Origin: Latrodectus hesperus
Lineage: Eukaryota; Arthropoda; Arachnida; Araneae; Theridiidae
Length of the DNA: 64,000 nt
NCBI GenBank assembly: GCA_037975125.1
Contig: CM075857.1
Span: forward strand, 92,178,509 to 92,242,508
Direction: 5' to 3'
The position numbers and the translations under genes were made by a program. Below the pieces are notes generated by a model. It saw only the letters and a program-made list of their open reading frames with translations. It was not told where the DNA came from and made no database searches. Of the stretch, positions 1 to 15,947 are shown piece by piece; the stretch's first letter is position 1; each line of letters starts with the position of its first letter.

Positions 1-2590
1 TGCACATTGTATGAACTCTTATGTCTTAGTCTTGAAATTGCCTGAACAATTTTAAATTATCCTTCAACAAATTTTCGTCTCTGTCAGAGTTATTCTAATT
101 GGTATTCCTATAACATCACACTTTCATCATGTCCATCTGCGTCGGATGCGCTGGTCATGCCAGCTGACATTACGGCGACAGATAGCACAGACAATGTAGA
201 GATCATTTCCTACATCTTTTTGGTCTAAAATATCAACCCAATGAGTTTCTGAGGAATTAGCATATTCTTGGAGGTTCGAACATGGCTAATCAGAACAAAG
301 TTTGGTTGTTTAGAATTTGTTTTCATAATCCTTATAGGTTAAACTAAGAATTGTCGAGTGATTACCAATAGTTAATTATTTTTCTTCAGTGTGTTCGATT
401 GTAAGCAGAAATTTAGAATATCCCCTTCAGCATCAGAAACTTCAAAAATATGCTTAACTTGTTTAACTTAAAGTCAAATAATGATAATATTGATTCATAA
501 ATTTACATACACAGTAGAATTTGAGCTCTGTTTATCCGAATTGCTTTCACAGTTCGGAAAAATAAATTAGTTTGAAGAAAAGAAGGAAAATGCTGTAAAA
601 ACTCAGGAAAAGAAAAAGTAAGAGAGGAGAATAACGCGTCACTTGAAGAATTTAGAAACATTCTTTTAAAAATTCCTGAATGCTCCTAAGTTTATACTTA
701 AGATATGGAAAAACGATAATAAGTCAGGCCCTAGAAATTTTAGAAAAAATATTTATATGAACAGCTTAAAAATCGTAATTATACTAATCAAATTTCGTAT
801 ATAATTCCTGAATAGTATTAGTACAAACATAGTACAGTATAAATATCTAAAAATGTAAAAATAAGTTGAATTTATTTAAAACAATTTTCTAAAAACTTCA
901 AATGTAAAGATGTCAACCAAACAAATTTTATTATATTTCTTTTACACTTTTAGCACCTATAACAATCAAAGCAGAAGTTTTCATAAAAACTAATCATGTT
1001 TCTCAAATCTATAGCATTAATACAAATCTTTATTTTTAAATGAATAAAATATTTAAAGGAAGTGTCAGTAAATAAATTTACGAAGGAAATTGTGACTGTG
1101 AGATTCTAGAAACTACATCATATCATCGCTCAGAATTTAAAATCTTATGTTTGAGCCAATTATTATGGAAAAAAGAATGTTGCAATTCTAAATACACAAG
1201 ATCTTGACATGTATTTTATTTACAAGATTTTCTACAAGAAAACTTCTTTTCATCTACAGAGTGCTCTGACGTCAAACAATGACTACTCAACTGTCTTAAA
1301 AAAGATTTTTCAGTTATTCCAGTCTGTCATGTGCTAAAATGAATGATTAAAATCAATTCGGATCTCAAACATATATTTAAATATTTTCACCCTCAATACT
1401 CACATTTATCAATGGAAATTGCATGTGCTGAAAGGAGAGAAATACGCGACTTATTTCAGTTTATTACATTTGGACAAAGAAGACAAAAAAGTTACAAGTA
1501 TAAAATAGAAAATTTCGGTATTCAATATTTGAATATCATTTACACCTTCTATTGTAATGCATAATTATCAAACTTTTCTCAAATTCTGTTCCGAAACACC
1601 TTTTTATTGTATTTATCTTCTATTTTTTTCGACTTGCATGAATTTTACTTTAAAATGAAATAATGAATAATTTATTTAATTCAGAGTGCATTACATTTCC
1701 TGGAAAATAAAGAGCTATTTCCAAACTCATTTTCCTTACTCCCCAAGCTCTTTAACTGTTGCCAACCTTCTGTTCGTAAAGAAAAATAGCTCTTCCGGGG
1801 GATTACTTTAAAATCCTTCCAGAGATTTTGTGAAATCTTATTAAGGATTTTGACAGAATTAGAAATATAATCTCTTTGAAAAGATCAAAAGATTTGAAAG
1901 ATTTTACATCGAAAGTCAAGAGTTTACGAAATTTTCTTTCCTCCAAGTTTAAGTTTCGGGAAATATGCTTTAAGTATTTGTAAATAGAATATTGTAAGTA
2001 ATATATGTGTTTCTAACCATGCATACTACCAAGGAAGCTTTAAAATAGTTTTCTTACCTCTGCCGAAGGCACTCCGAACACTTTCATTTTCTAAATTGAA
2101 AGAAAAGAAAAGTACATTATTAGATTTCTGAGATGTATAATTGAAATATTTACATATGTCAAATACAAGCAAAAATGTCTGACATAATTTCCTGATAAAA
2201 TAGACATGTATTTAGCAAATCAATGAGACAATAAAAGTTTTTTCATCATTTGAATGTTAAACTGCGAGATTTTTATTCATAGTGTAAATAACTTCTATAA
2301 GCATCTGCAAAGTGTCAAAAATATCAACTTTTTGTAAGCGAAATTATCTCAATCATTCAACTTTCCTAAATCCTCAAACTTCTTCACTTGTAGTTCACCA
2401 TAATTTTTTAGTAACTTTAGCTGCATTTCATGGCCTCTGTTTTACCTTAGCAATATTAATTTATTCATACACTGAAATTTCTTAATGCATTTGTTTCTCA
2501 AATCAATCGTGACAAGTGTTCTTTTTATTTTCATCCCTCCGTATAAACTTTTATTGTTAGAATAGTTTGTAAGTGGTCAATATATTGATT
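1..2590. other. AT-rich DNA, no gene recognised
   Basis: No coding sequence is supported. The only open frame over 70 codons (1343-1564, +) has AT-driven composition and no recognisable motif. A slightly GC-richer patch lies at about 120-300. A perfect 10-bp inverted pair (agagctattt / aaatagctct) lies near 1711 and 1785. Nothing else stands out. Confidence 0.6.
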
Positions 2591-2603
2591 TTTAAGGATT
2601 GGT

Positions 2604-3092
2604 TGGATCAAGGCCCATCAAGGTACAGAAAGAAATGAGGCAGCGGACAGACTTGCAAAAGCTGCTGCATTATCAAGTAATTCTTCTCAGGTCCTACCAT
2701 TACCACGTTGTCATACCAAATCTCTACTTGATAGTTGGATAATGGATCGCTGACAGGAAGAATGGGACAATGGAATAACTGGAAGAAATGTCCACGAAAT
2801 GATACAGAAAGTTTGCAGGAAAATTCTTAACTGGACTTGGAACGTGGTACCTTTCTTTATGGGCCACGGACCATTTCCATCTTACTTCCACGTGTTCCAC
2901 ATTTCAGATTCCAAAGATTGCACTTGTGGAAAGGAAGGCAACCCATTGCACTTCTTGACAACCTGATCCTTAACATTATCCTGGCATTTAGCCATACCCA
3001 GCGAAAATTGGAAAATTATCTGGAAGAAGAGAATTCTGAGAAATCGTACAGCGAGAGCGAAATTAAATAAAACAGTTTTTCCTAATTCCTAA
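2604..3092 (+). pseudogene. Non-LTR retrotransposon ORF2, RNase H and C-terminal tail, 5'-truncated
   Basis: This is the 3' end of a LINE pol gene of the RNase-H-bearing type (R1/I-like group). Reading from 2604 in one frame gives the end of an RNase H domain, WIKAHQGTERNEAADRLAKA, including the conserved N-x-x-A-D segment whose aspartate is the last RNase H acidic residue. It continues into the usual C-terminal tail with a GHGPFPSYFH block and a cysteine motif (CTCGKEGNPLHF). The frame is broken by TGA at 2751 and TGA at 2964 and ends with TAA at 3090. Endonuclease and reverse transcriptase are absent, which fits ordinary 5' truncation at insertion. The 3' UTR limit is unclear; it may run a few hundred bases further. 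The assignment to RNase-H-containing LINEs is strong, but the exact clade is inferred. Confidence 0.88.
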
Positions 3093-5130
3093 TAAACAAT
3101 GAAAACTTAGTTTGTTGGATTGGGAACTTTTGTAAAACTTAGCTAAAAACATGTTTTTGACCAAATTAAGGCTCTGTCTTTGTAAATATCAAAAACATTT
3201 TTGAATATGATTTATAAATTTTAATTTAATTATAATCAAGAACTTTGCAAAATTACAATTATTATGTTAACTGTATATAATTCATCAAAGACTCCATTAT
3301 ATTGTCATCTTGTTTTCATCTTTACAATTAACCAGAATCTGATTGTATATTTTAAGACATGTTGTAAAATATTCATGTTCAGTTGTTGTAAAAAATTTTT
3401 ATAATGTCATTTTCAAATTATTTTTAAATAAAAGTCCCAGCAGCTTCCATTAAACTGGTAAAACTGCTTGGAGTTAGGTACAGGGGAGTTCGCTAGTGTC
3501 AACTGTCAACACATTCTTGAATTAAACTGAATTTGTGAATAGGATAACAAAAAGGGTATTACTTATCGGTACATTTGAATATAACTTCATTTCTATATTA
3601 TCCACAAAACTATCATTTCGATTCCAATTAAATTCACTTTTCGCTTAATAACAAAAAATGATTTTGTGATTAAATTTAATAAACCAAAATGCATGGGTTC
3701 TTATTTTAAAAATGCCTGAGTTCTTGTTTGTTTAGCTGTTAATTATGTCTTCATGAAATGAAGATTTTCTATATTATGAAATCGTATCACAGTTTGCATG
3801 TAAAAATTAATTTATGTTTTAAGAAATTAATGCATCTGCATTTTATGCAATAAAAATGTTAATAACATGAATGTATATTGTGAAAAATTGATTTATATAA
3901 TCAAAATTATTTTATAAAATTTTTCTGATTCATAATTTATTTTTCCTATTTAATGTGATATATTAGAAATCTGTATAAGGATATATTTTATTTCTATAAA
4001 ATATTTAAACTGAAAAAAATGAAATTTTTAAAATATTTTATAAGTTCCTCATGATAAAATAAGAATGTTTAACACTGTAATATTATCAATTTATATTTTT
4101 ATAAAATATTTTATTGCTTACAATATTGGTATTCATTTCTTTGAATACAAATTAGCTTTTATATGTGAGCAATAATACTACCTCACAATGTACACAAAAT
4201 CCTCATTTAAAAAAGGCCTAATTTATTACTGAACTCTCAAGAATTTTATTTCAAATGAAGTTGCCTCAGAATTGTAATGATACATTGCAAATTAAAATAG
4301 CATTTAAAATGTTCTCAATCTGAATAAAAATGTCAACAGTATTTATAAATATACTTTTAAATTAATGCAGAAAAGGAAGAAGATTCGAAAATAAGCGATA
4401 AGTTAAATGTACTCTTATAAATAATTCAGGAACTTATCAGAAAAAAATATAAACCTATAAAACATTTCCCTTTAAATAAAGCAAGCAAATGTAGCAAGGT
4501 TATTTTATTCATGCGTTTACTTAATAAGGTTATAAACTTTATTCGTTCTTTTTTGTTAAAAAAAATAGAGAGTTGTATTCCAAAAAATAATTTTATTTTC
4601 AATTTGGTAAAGTTGATTCACTGTTTTTATTTATCATTTAGAATACCAAAGTTTGAAAAAGTACTTTTAAAAAGGAAAAAAGAAAACAACTGTATACCTA
4701 AGAATAAATGTAAAAAATAGTTAAAATAGAATCTTTATTAATAGATTTCTTCAGATATATTGAGTAATAAGAGGTACATCTATAAAAAATATTTTACAAC
4801 ACAGACATGCGAAAAAAATATATTTACCAGACTTTGCTGGAAATTTAGATTTTATTTCTATAAACATAGAACCAAGCATCATCATATAGTTAATAATGAA
4901 TTAAATATAAAAATACTTAAAGAAACAATTCAACTTTTGGGAAGATTGATATTGTAAGATTTCCATTTAAAAAACAATGGAATTTTTACTAGACCACGAT
5001 GATAAGTTTTTCAAACCAGTTTTTTGCTAGTGACACACATATATGTGTGTTAGTCTGTGTATACACACATATATGAATACATGTATTTATATATACAAAT
5101 ACATAATCACTACAAAATACATAATTCAGT
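3093..5130. other. AT-rich DNA, no gene recognised
   Basis: The proximal part may include LINE 3' UTR. Two short lysine- and isoleucine-rich open frames (4511-4720 and 4760-4957, both +) show no motif and look like chance frames in AT-rich DNA. A perfect 18-bp palindrome (acacacatatatgtgtgt) lies at 5033-5050 in a short CA/TA-rich patch. Confidence 0.5.
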
Positions 5131-5139
5131 AGGGGAAAC

Positions 5140-6130
5140 TTGCGTTTATAAATGTTAAGAACTAAGCATCACATGTGACGTGAGCATAAGCAAAGCACCT
5201 GTGGTCGGTGCTTGCATTTCAAATGCACAATAAATAAAAGAATAGAGACATAATTAAAGAAATTTGCAGAAAGTAAAAGTGATTCTTTTGTAAAATATGA
5301 CTAGAAGACATTACTTGAAGGAGAAGCGTGGTGTTGATCCCACTTGTAGCTGTAGAATTCGGAATCAATTTTTTTATGTTTGGAAAATTTTTTGAACCAT
5401 AAGTATAAATGTTAGAAAAATTGGTGGAGACTACATCATCACAGGAAAATAGACTGTAGTACATGACCGATGTATCATGCTACAGGCGGAAAAAAGAATC
5501 GAAAGTTGTCAGCAAGCGCCATTGTTCAGCAATTGTTTACAGCGACATTTTGACAAGTATCATGGTTTACAATGTCCAAATGCCTTCACAAAATCTATCC
5601 ATCTACATCCTGAATGTTCCATTCCTTTACGGAATATCACGGACACATTTAAGAACAGTGCAAGAGACACAAAAACTGGACATCTCATCAATGTAATTGT
5701 GTCTTCTTTACGAAAAGGGAGTCGTTTCGGTTGCCATAATTTTCAATGATAGTTGATTTGAAGAAAGGTTGGGACACAGTTTCATCCCAGCTGCATCACG
5801 AAGTTGTTCCTTCCCCATGCGCGTTGGTTCCGAGGCTTCATTGGAGCAGACTATGTTTTTGTTAGGTCACATCGGATTCCTGCTTTTCAGCAACTACTGG
5901 AAAGAGAAAATATCACTTAAATGTCTGGCCTATACTCCTCTAATTTAAATACCTTAAGGCACTTGTGTAATGCTTTACGGTACATTTATATTTTCTGGTA
6001 ACACAACAGTTGAATCAAATTCTGATTGAAGAATTATCATTCTTACTTCTGGAATCCTTAAATAATCAGGCTGAGTGTGAAGATATAGAGCAAAGCTAGC
6101 ATTCCAGTTAGGGAGGAAATATCCCATTCT
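5140..6130. other. GC-richer patch with overlapping short open frames, unidentified
   Basis: Base composition rises compared with the flanks, and short open frames overlap on the + strand (5463-5696, 5477-5749) with another on the minus strand (5219-5464). The 5477 frame has a few Cys and His residues but not the spacing of a zinc finger. I recognise no protein family. It could be a decayed mobile element, an old exon or conserved non-coding DNA. Confidence 0.3.
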
Positions 6131-8860
6131 AAGGGACATCTTTCAGTTGCTCTTCCTCTTGGATATATAATCATGCGACGTGATACTGTACATTCAATTC
6201 TTTTTTATTTGATTCCATACTACATGCTTTCATACTGCATGCATTTGTGCAACTATGCTTTCATCATCTTTTAAGAATAAAATAATGTTCCTATAAACAC
6301 CATTTTGTCTCACAAATGATATACGAATTCTTATCTTGCTGAGTATTTCTCGGGGAGTTTTGGCAATTTGAAAACAGATGTTATACTTAAGTTTGGCAAA
6401 CCAATGTATATATGTGTGTCTGTCCAAGGAATACAACGTTTAACAATAGAATTTATAAAGTCACAATATTTATTTATTTGCAGTACAATGCAAACATATT
6501 TTTATGGATAAAGTCACTCCTAAATTCATGCGTTCTCTATTATAAGAAAGTACCCTTTTTACGATCATTTTGATCTCTGGGCATTTTTAGTTGAGAATAT
6601 TTATTATGGCTTTATTTTAGAACCATATTGTTAGAGCAAAAACTTAAGCAGCTTTCCAGAATCGGACACTGATATAATCGTAATATTTATTTACTAATGG
6701 TTTAAAATGCGTTTTAATATATTTCCACAAATTGAGATTCAATTTGATTTGTATAGAGGGCTGAAAGAATAAGAAAAACATATTTTACTTGTCCCTTTTA
6801 AGCAAAAAATTTAATTTACAACGTTTAATAAATATAATCACTAATGCCAAACTCATTTTCCATAAGAAAATCTCACCGCTTTATGTAAATTATTAATACA
6901 AATGCTTCGTAATAGCAAGTCTACATTTTATGCTTTTACAAATTATTTTTAAAGACTAGTATACTTTACAAATAATATGGAGACTTTTCTAATGTATTTT
7001 TATCTGTTAAACTATAGTTTAATGAGAGAAATTTCTTTTAAATTAAATACCTTAATTAATTATTCATTATTAATCCACAGAAAATTTATTTAAATGTTCC
7101 ATAAATTATTATTTTTTACAAACTCCAAATAATTTAATTTTTATGTATTCAATTCTGTATTAAAAAAAGAAAAATAATTTTATGACAATATTTGTCTCAA
7201 ACTAATGAATAATGAAAAAGAATAGATATTTAAAATATAATAAACTAACAAAAAATTTATAATTTCTTTTATGAAGAATATTTAATGGATAATAAAACTA
7301 GTTAAAATCAATTATATGTCTTAAAAGAAATTTGAATATTTCATACCGACAAATAAGTTATTTTTATAAATATTGAATTATTTTATTTCTCTATGTCTTT
7401 TTTTAATGCATTAAAAATGGCAAATGTTGTCTCGTCTGAAGTTTTTATCAAGTATAACAGAGAATGTATAAATGTATTACATAAAATGCATTAATTACCT
7501 CCTTTAATATTTATTATTTAAAAGTAATTTATTATTTAAAATATTTATTTGAAATCAGGATTAATCCTATTTACTTTCTCGTCGTCATATCACATAAAAG
7601 CTATTAATTACTCTCATTTCAAAGAATATAGAATTCTTAACTTAAAATACTTAAACATTAAATTAATATCACTAATTTTTACATAATATTTTAATTCTAT
7701 TTAAATTTTGATTTTTAATTCACAATTCCCTTAACTTTACGATCCAGAAATAAATTTATTTTAAATAAGTTTTTCTTTTTTAAATTCCTTCGTTTTAAAT
7801 TTCATATAACAGCTATTGTAGTAGATAAAAAAAGTATAACGTTTCACCTCGGAATAAAAAATTTCTGCTTAAAACACACTTAAAGTATTACTATAAGGTT
7901 CTAAACATAATCAATAGTCATGATAACAATAGATGATTGACATAAAATGATTATAGATGATACAGAAACCGTTGTAAATAGTATTGTTGTCCTGATGAAA
8001 CAGAGGCATTTACATAAAAATTAGGTCAAAGAGTTAGTACTCAAGAACAATCATTGCTTAATGAGTTCATGTGTGTAACTAATATAATTATATTTAAAGT
8101 ATTTTACACTTATTATTGAAAGAGTAATTTCAAATGACCAAATGAAGATTTATTGTTATAATTATAGTTATAGACCAATCCTTCTCATAATATAATTTTA
8201 TTGCATATAATATAATATTCTATCGAATGTGAAAAATGTTAAATTTTTATCTGCAGAGTTTTAAATTTTCACGCTTAGTTTAACTCAATTTCGCGAATTT
8301 TTATTATTTGTTACTTGGACATATGCTACAGTTAAACAATGTTTTCTCCAAAACGAGTTATTTTAATATTCACAGTTTCTGGAAATTATTAAAGGAAGAA
8401 ATTTCAAAAGGAAATGGTTTATATTCGAAATTTCGAAAGAAGGTAATCCATAAAACAAACAAGCACTCATCATGACAGATATGGAAATAAATAATATAAT
8501 CACACATCATTCTCTCTTGTTCGAGAGTGGTCGCGGTCGAATTGTGGGCGTTTCTCTCGATGGAACCAATTTTTCCAGCTACGTTTTATTGGGCTATTAT
8601 TTTCTATTAAAAACATTAAAGAAATTGCTTTTTTCAAATAATATATTTCTTTTAACGTAGGTTTTATAAATGCTGCTTAACTTATTTTCAGGAGCTCTCT
8701 TATTTAATTCAATTGATTGATAACACAGAAAAGTGTTTCCATAAGTAATTCCTTTACTTGGAGATTTCCGATGGGGAAAGGAATAATTCATTGCAATTAA
8801 ACATTTGTTTCACGCAGACTGCGCCAGTAAAGGTAAATGTAATTTCATTAATTAACCTCT
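6131..8860. other. AT-rich DNA, no gene recognised
   Basis: Composition is very AT-rich with many A and T runs. Short open frames on either strand (6230-6436 minus, 8472-8660 plus, 8597-8791 minus) carry no recognisable motif. No repeat or RNA gene was seen. Confidence 0.55.
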
Positions 8861-9160
8861 TCTCTCAGAAGTCAGAACCTCTGTTCTAATCAGAAAACGT
8901 TTCAATTATCTCGGCTGACGAATACCACCCCCTCTGTTGACGGAAAAGTGAACGACAGCACCAAGAAGATTTCCTAACCAGAGTTATTTCGGAAAACCTT
9001 AATTACAATTGATTTTGTTCCCTTCTTGTCTTTGTAAAGTTACATCTATTCGACCCTCAAGGACTGTGTGTCACACAAATTGCGATTCAAGTCGTTTACG
9101 TCAAATTACACTGATATCTGTCACAGTAACTCTTGTTCGATGTCAAGCTGTTTGTTGGCT
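8861..9160. other. GC-richer non-coding patch
   Basis: About 300 bases with clearly more C and G than the surrounding DNA and no open frame of note. No TE protein signature or tRNA boxes are visible. A conserved regulatory element or an old exon are possibilities, and cross-species alignment would tell. Confidence 0.3.
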
Positions 9161-9459
9161 AGAGTATATTTTTTTATTATAAAGAGACTGCATTTTGAAA
9201 CAGCCTGAGAAACAAGAAAATACCTAATGTTTGCTTAAAAATTAATTATTTTATGTTATTCTAAGTATATATTATTTATAGATAGATAATGAAAGCATTG
9301 CTTATCCTCGTATAGGCGCTTTGTAAAGATACATCCATCTAAATAATTTAAAATAATTTAATCTTTTTTACCAAGGCATTGGCTTTAAGTTCTAAAGATT
9401 TTACAAGTACTTATCATCTTAAATAATTAATTTAAAGTAAGAACTCTTCCTACTACTTT

Positions 9460-9462
<3 letters not shown>

Positions 9463-9546
<84 letters not shown>
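9463..9546. repeat. Compound microsatellite (AT)28(AG)14
   Basis: An uninterrupted AT dinucleotide run (9463-9518) switches directly to an AG run (9519-9546), both pure. A compound junction of this kind typically arises by mutation and expansion at the edge of a TA tract. Confidence 0.97.
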
Positions 9547-9550
<4 letters not shown>

Positions 9551-11880
9551 GATTGAAAGAATTATACTCTTTGTGAAAACTTTTAGCTATAAATTATAAA
9601 AAAAGGTAATAAATTGCTCTTCATTTGAAATATGCTACAAAATACCTGTAAATATTCCCGAAACAATGTTTATTTTGAGAGAAAATATTTTTTTTCTATA
9701 ATAATTAGTTTCATATCATTTATAATTGTTTGATTAAAACTATTTAATAACAAAATTTTAAAATCATCGTTTAAATGTGTCTGTTAATTACAAAATTTAT
9801 TAGTATTATTTGTTTGCATTTACGATACGTCAGATTTTGGCAAGAAAAATTTTTGACACGGTATCAAAAAGTTTCATTGAATGAAAAATTACATGATCAC
9901 AATTTTTAATTACAAAACTGGATAAAACAGATGCAAGAATATAAATTTATTCTATAATAAAGGATTTTATATACATTATCCTCACATTTGCATTCTCTGT
10001 GCGAGTCAATGTTTAGAAAATTCAAATAATTTTTTCCAGATTTCCTAGTATTTTACTTTTAATGTATCTGTATTAGAAATTTACAACCTAGTACTAGTAC
10101 TAATGACTGTAATGGTGCAAAGTAATATATATCAAACAGAAGAGTTTAACAGATGATGCGTTTAGAACATGCGTTTTTGCCTGCCAGGAATACATTTTAT
10201 GGATTATAAATACGTGTATTAATTGAAAAAACATTTGATCAATTTTCTTTTGCATCTTCATAAATTAGCATGATAAAAATTGATAAATTTCAATATTTCC
10301 TAATAATTTATGAATATATTTATTATTAAAAATATTATAAATCACATATTACATACATAATATGAAGAAAATGAAAACTCTCATCATTTATTAGACTCGT
10401 TGGTTTTATCTTTTCATAAAAAAATATCTTATTGTCTTTTATATTTTACCTTAAAGATAGATACTTCTTCTAAAATAAAACGGAAAAATATTTCATGCAA
10501 ATTAGAGAAAATATCAAGAATCGTAATGACTCCAGTGTCATGTTAAGTCATCGTTTTTAACAAAATTACTTTCACTAGTGTTACACTAAATGTTTAAAAT
10601 TTATTGGATATTTTTATTCTAATGCAGTTTCTACTTGACAACAATTTGAAATGGATAAGATTTCAAAATCGCATGGGTTTTTTGTATGGTATATCAGGCG
10701 GCATACTTATCAGATTTATGTGCAGAAAATGAAAATACGTCATTACTTTGACAGATGAATTATTTATAAAGTTTAGCATTCATTGTAAATTGAGGATTAA
10801 AATTCATAAAATGAATATTCAACCAATTTTCATAAATTAGCAGTATATGTTAATAAATTGTGACAGTCAATTGCACATATTAAGAAGTGATTAGTAGATG
10901 TGTATTATGGACACTTTGTATTTCTGTACCAATATTCCTCTGAAATCAAAATTTATCAAGCTATACAGATTTCAAAAATTGTCTAAACAAAAACTTTATC
11001 ATATTTTAACCGAAATATTATAATGATTTAACAGCCTATTATCTCAGACTGTCGAACCATAAGACAATACGTAACAAATTATAGCTATCAGTAACATACA
11101 ATTTACATTTTTCAAGGCATTTCATAAAAATATTTATTACCATGTAATTTATAAACTGTGTACTTCATAAGTATTTTTCAATTATATTATTTATAAGTAC
11201 TAATATTCTGTTCTACATTTTAAAAATAAGTCATTTTTTTCTGATAGCTTTGTTTTTATTCAGAGGATATTTTTCGCTTAACACTCAGTTTGAATACATT
11301 TTCAGTAAAAATTAAGGCATTGACTATGGATTTTAGCACTAGAAATAAAAAATAAAAAAGAAAGAAAATCGTTAACACATCCATCCATCATAGACAATTT
11401 TAAAAAAAAGTGCATGGAAAATGTGTCTGTTGGGTCATCAGTTACACAAAATGGTTAAAGATCAATACTTGCGTGAAAACTAAATCGATAATAAATTTTT
11501 TTAAGTATTAACCATTCAAAGCTACTGCAAACAAGCGAGTTATTCAAATGTAGTACATTTTTAACATTATTCTTCAATAAAATCTCAATAGTAGATGAAT
11601 ATGTAAAAAGTTCTTTAAACTTTTAATGCGTTATTGAAAATTAACTCTTTTATGAATATTATTTGATTTTATCGAAAATTACATATTCTTAACATCTGCT
11701 ATTATAGAAGAAAATTCATAATATACAGTTTGCAAACTATTTTTTATCATTATATATACTGTAAAAATAATAAACAAATGTATATGATGAAAATAGTTTT
11801 TGAAATTGAGTTTTTCATAGCAAAATTTTAATTTCTTATTGTTATTTGGATCAACTTTGGGAATAGCTGAACAGACAAAA
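9547..11880. other. AT-rich DNA, no gene recognised
   Basis: No open frame above 60 codons and no repeat signature is apparent. The sequence is uniformly AT-rich. Confidence 0.6.
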
Positions 11881-12560
11881 GTTCTGAGGAATATGCACAG
11901 CTGCTGTAATGTAAGGGAAAAAATGCTGGGGGTTTCACGTTAAGCTGACCACTTAACCGGTACGTATTCTTGGTACCATAGGACCCTAGGTCATAAAAGG
12001 CATTGCATTGGTACCCGTATGAGCTGACGTGCTACTGAGTTCAGTTTTGTTTAGTGAAGTTAGTGGGTAGTGTTCACATGTTTCCCACTGAAAAATAGTA
12101 ATTACAAGTATATGTTTCATGGGGATTGTATTCACATGTTTTAAGAAGGAAACAATGAAAACTATTGAGTCTCCTCCTTTGCTCTCATCGTTGCTCAGAT
12201 AAAGGATGGTGCTCTTTACATTTGCCTTCCTGTACCAAGAATATCTCGTGTTAAACCACATCCACTGTTGAAAATTGGAAAATGGATGTCATCTTTACAC
12301 GTATAGGATAGCACTCTTTACATTTGCCTTCCTATACCTAGAATATATCGTGTTCAACCACAGACACTGTTGAAGAATGGACAATTGGGTGTCATCCTTA
12401 CGCATACTGCTTACACATCTATAGGGGTGTATACAAGAAATTATTTCGGGATTCTTTCCCCTTTAAGAACGTGAATACTGCTCAACATCTATAAAAAATA
12501 TTTCCAGTAGGCAATAACAGAGTAGATGTACAAGTATTTCGCAACAACTCACACCCATTA
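11881..12560. other. Moderately GC-richer segment, possible old repeat
   Basis: It contains a 91-codon minus-strand open frame (11986-12261) with no recognisable motif, and the 102-bp tandem duplication listed separately. Phrases such as tattcacatgtttt recur within a few tens of bases. The segment looks like a decayed mobile element or repeat, but no family can be named. Confidence 0.35.
12196..12403. repeat. Tandem duplication, 102-bp unit, two diverged copies
   Basis: Copy one covers about 12200-12300 and copy two about 12302-12402. Both share ctctttacatttgccttcct (starting 12212 and 12314), then a gaatat-tcgtgtt block and an actgttga block in the same order. I judge identity at about 80-85%, so the duplication is old. 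Confidence 0.88.
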
Positions 12561-13300
12561 GGATGCTCTCTACATGGTATCAAAGACTCGCCTCAAAAAA
12601 TGTGCATGCTGAAAGCAAAAGATAGGCATGAATATCTTATTATTTGATAGTTACAGATACCGATACCATAAGCGAAATATCACGCATGAAATTTCAAGTA
12701 ATAAGTCACGATGAGCAACTGTAACGTATTTTGTTTTTAAATAATGAAACAGTCATTGTATTATTGACCAATATTAAATTGCATATTATATTCGTTTGCA
12801 TTAAATTTATTTTGGAATCTTTTATTGTGTGTTGTTTAGTACTTAAATTTTATAAAGGAATTTATCTAATTTAAAGTTATAATCTTTAAAACAATGTCTG
12901 TCTTGAAAATAATCCAATATGTTCAAAGAGTAAACAGAGAAGTATGTTAATCTATTTATTCTTAAAAAACTATTATTTAAAGTCTTATGATCAGTAAATG
13001 CCATTTATTTGAAATCATAATTAAATACATGATGTGAGAAAAGAAATAAAATTTTTAAAAATTACACTTCATCAATTTATGAATTTGGATTTATACAAAT
13101 CATCATAAAAGTTAAAAGATTGCATTATAAAATATGGTAAGAAGAAATCCCTAAAAATCAGTGAAGAATACTTTAAAGTATTTGAAACATAAAAATATTT
13201 TTTTATTTAATAAAAATAATCGACTTCATCAAAATTTAAAGAAATTTAACAGTATTCAATACAATTTATTATTAAGTAAATACTTGTTATTATTTTTATC
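12561..13300. other. AT-rich DNA, no gene recognised
   Basis: No supported feature. Open frames are short and motif-free. Confidence 0.55.
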
Positions 13301-13309
13301 TTCGAGTTA

Positions 13310-13690
13310 AAGCAGCCTTCGTGTAGACTCATAGATTCTTAATCCTTATTCTTCACAACTCTCTTGCTTGAAATAAAAACATGCTGAATAAATCACATCT
13401 TTATTCACTGCGAATGTATCAGGTGACTGTATTAAAGTATTCATTTCGATGGAAGAACACCGAGGAATCCTAGCCAGAAGCTAGACACAACACGGCGCAA
13501 TCGAAATAAATGCCGGAAACGTGATCGCTTGTGTCGAGAGAGGGTCAGCAGCCACGTCTTTATTATTCCACGGACAAGTCTTCTTTCTTTTCTGCATACT
13601 CTAAGAAGAGAAGTGATCTACTTGGAACACATCCAGGACACCCTAGAGCCCATTATTAAGTTCTGGATGATTTTGGATAAAGAGTGAATA
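13310..13690. other. GC-richer island, unidentified
   Basis: I count 61 G or C among the 120 bases at 13441-13560, far above the flanks. No frame is open throughout and no transposase or RNA gene is recognisable. It ends just before a long TA array. Candidate explanations are an exon, a conserved non-coding element or an unrecognised repeat. Confidence 0.35.
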
Positions 13691-13718
13691 ACTTTTGCAG
13701 AAAACTCATTATATTTAT

Positions 13719-15945
<2,227 letters not shown>

Positions 15946-15947
15946 TA

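Noticed and set aside
5477..5749. Possible zinc-finger protein (Cys and His residues in a 90-codon frame)
   Set aside because: The Cys/His spacing does not fit C2H2 or other common fingers, and the overlapping frame 5463-5696 is equally open.
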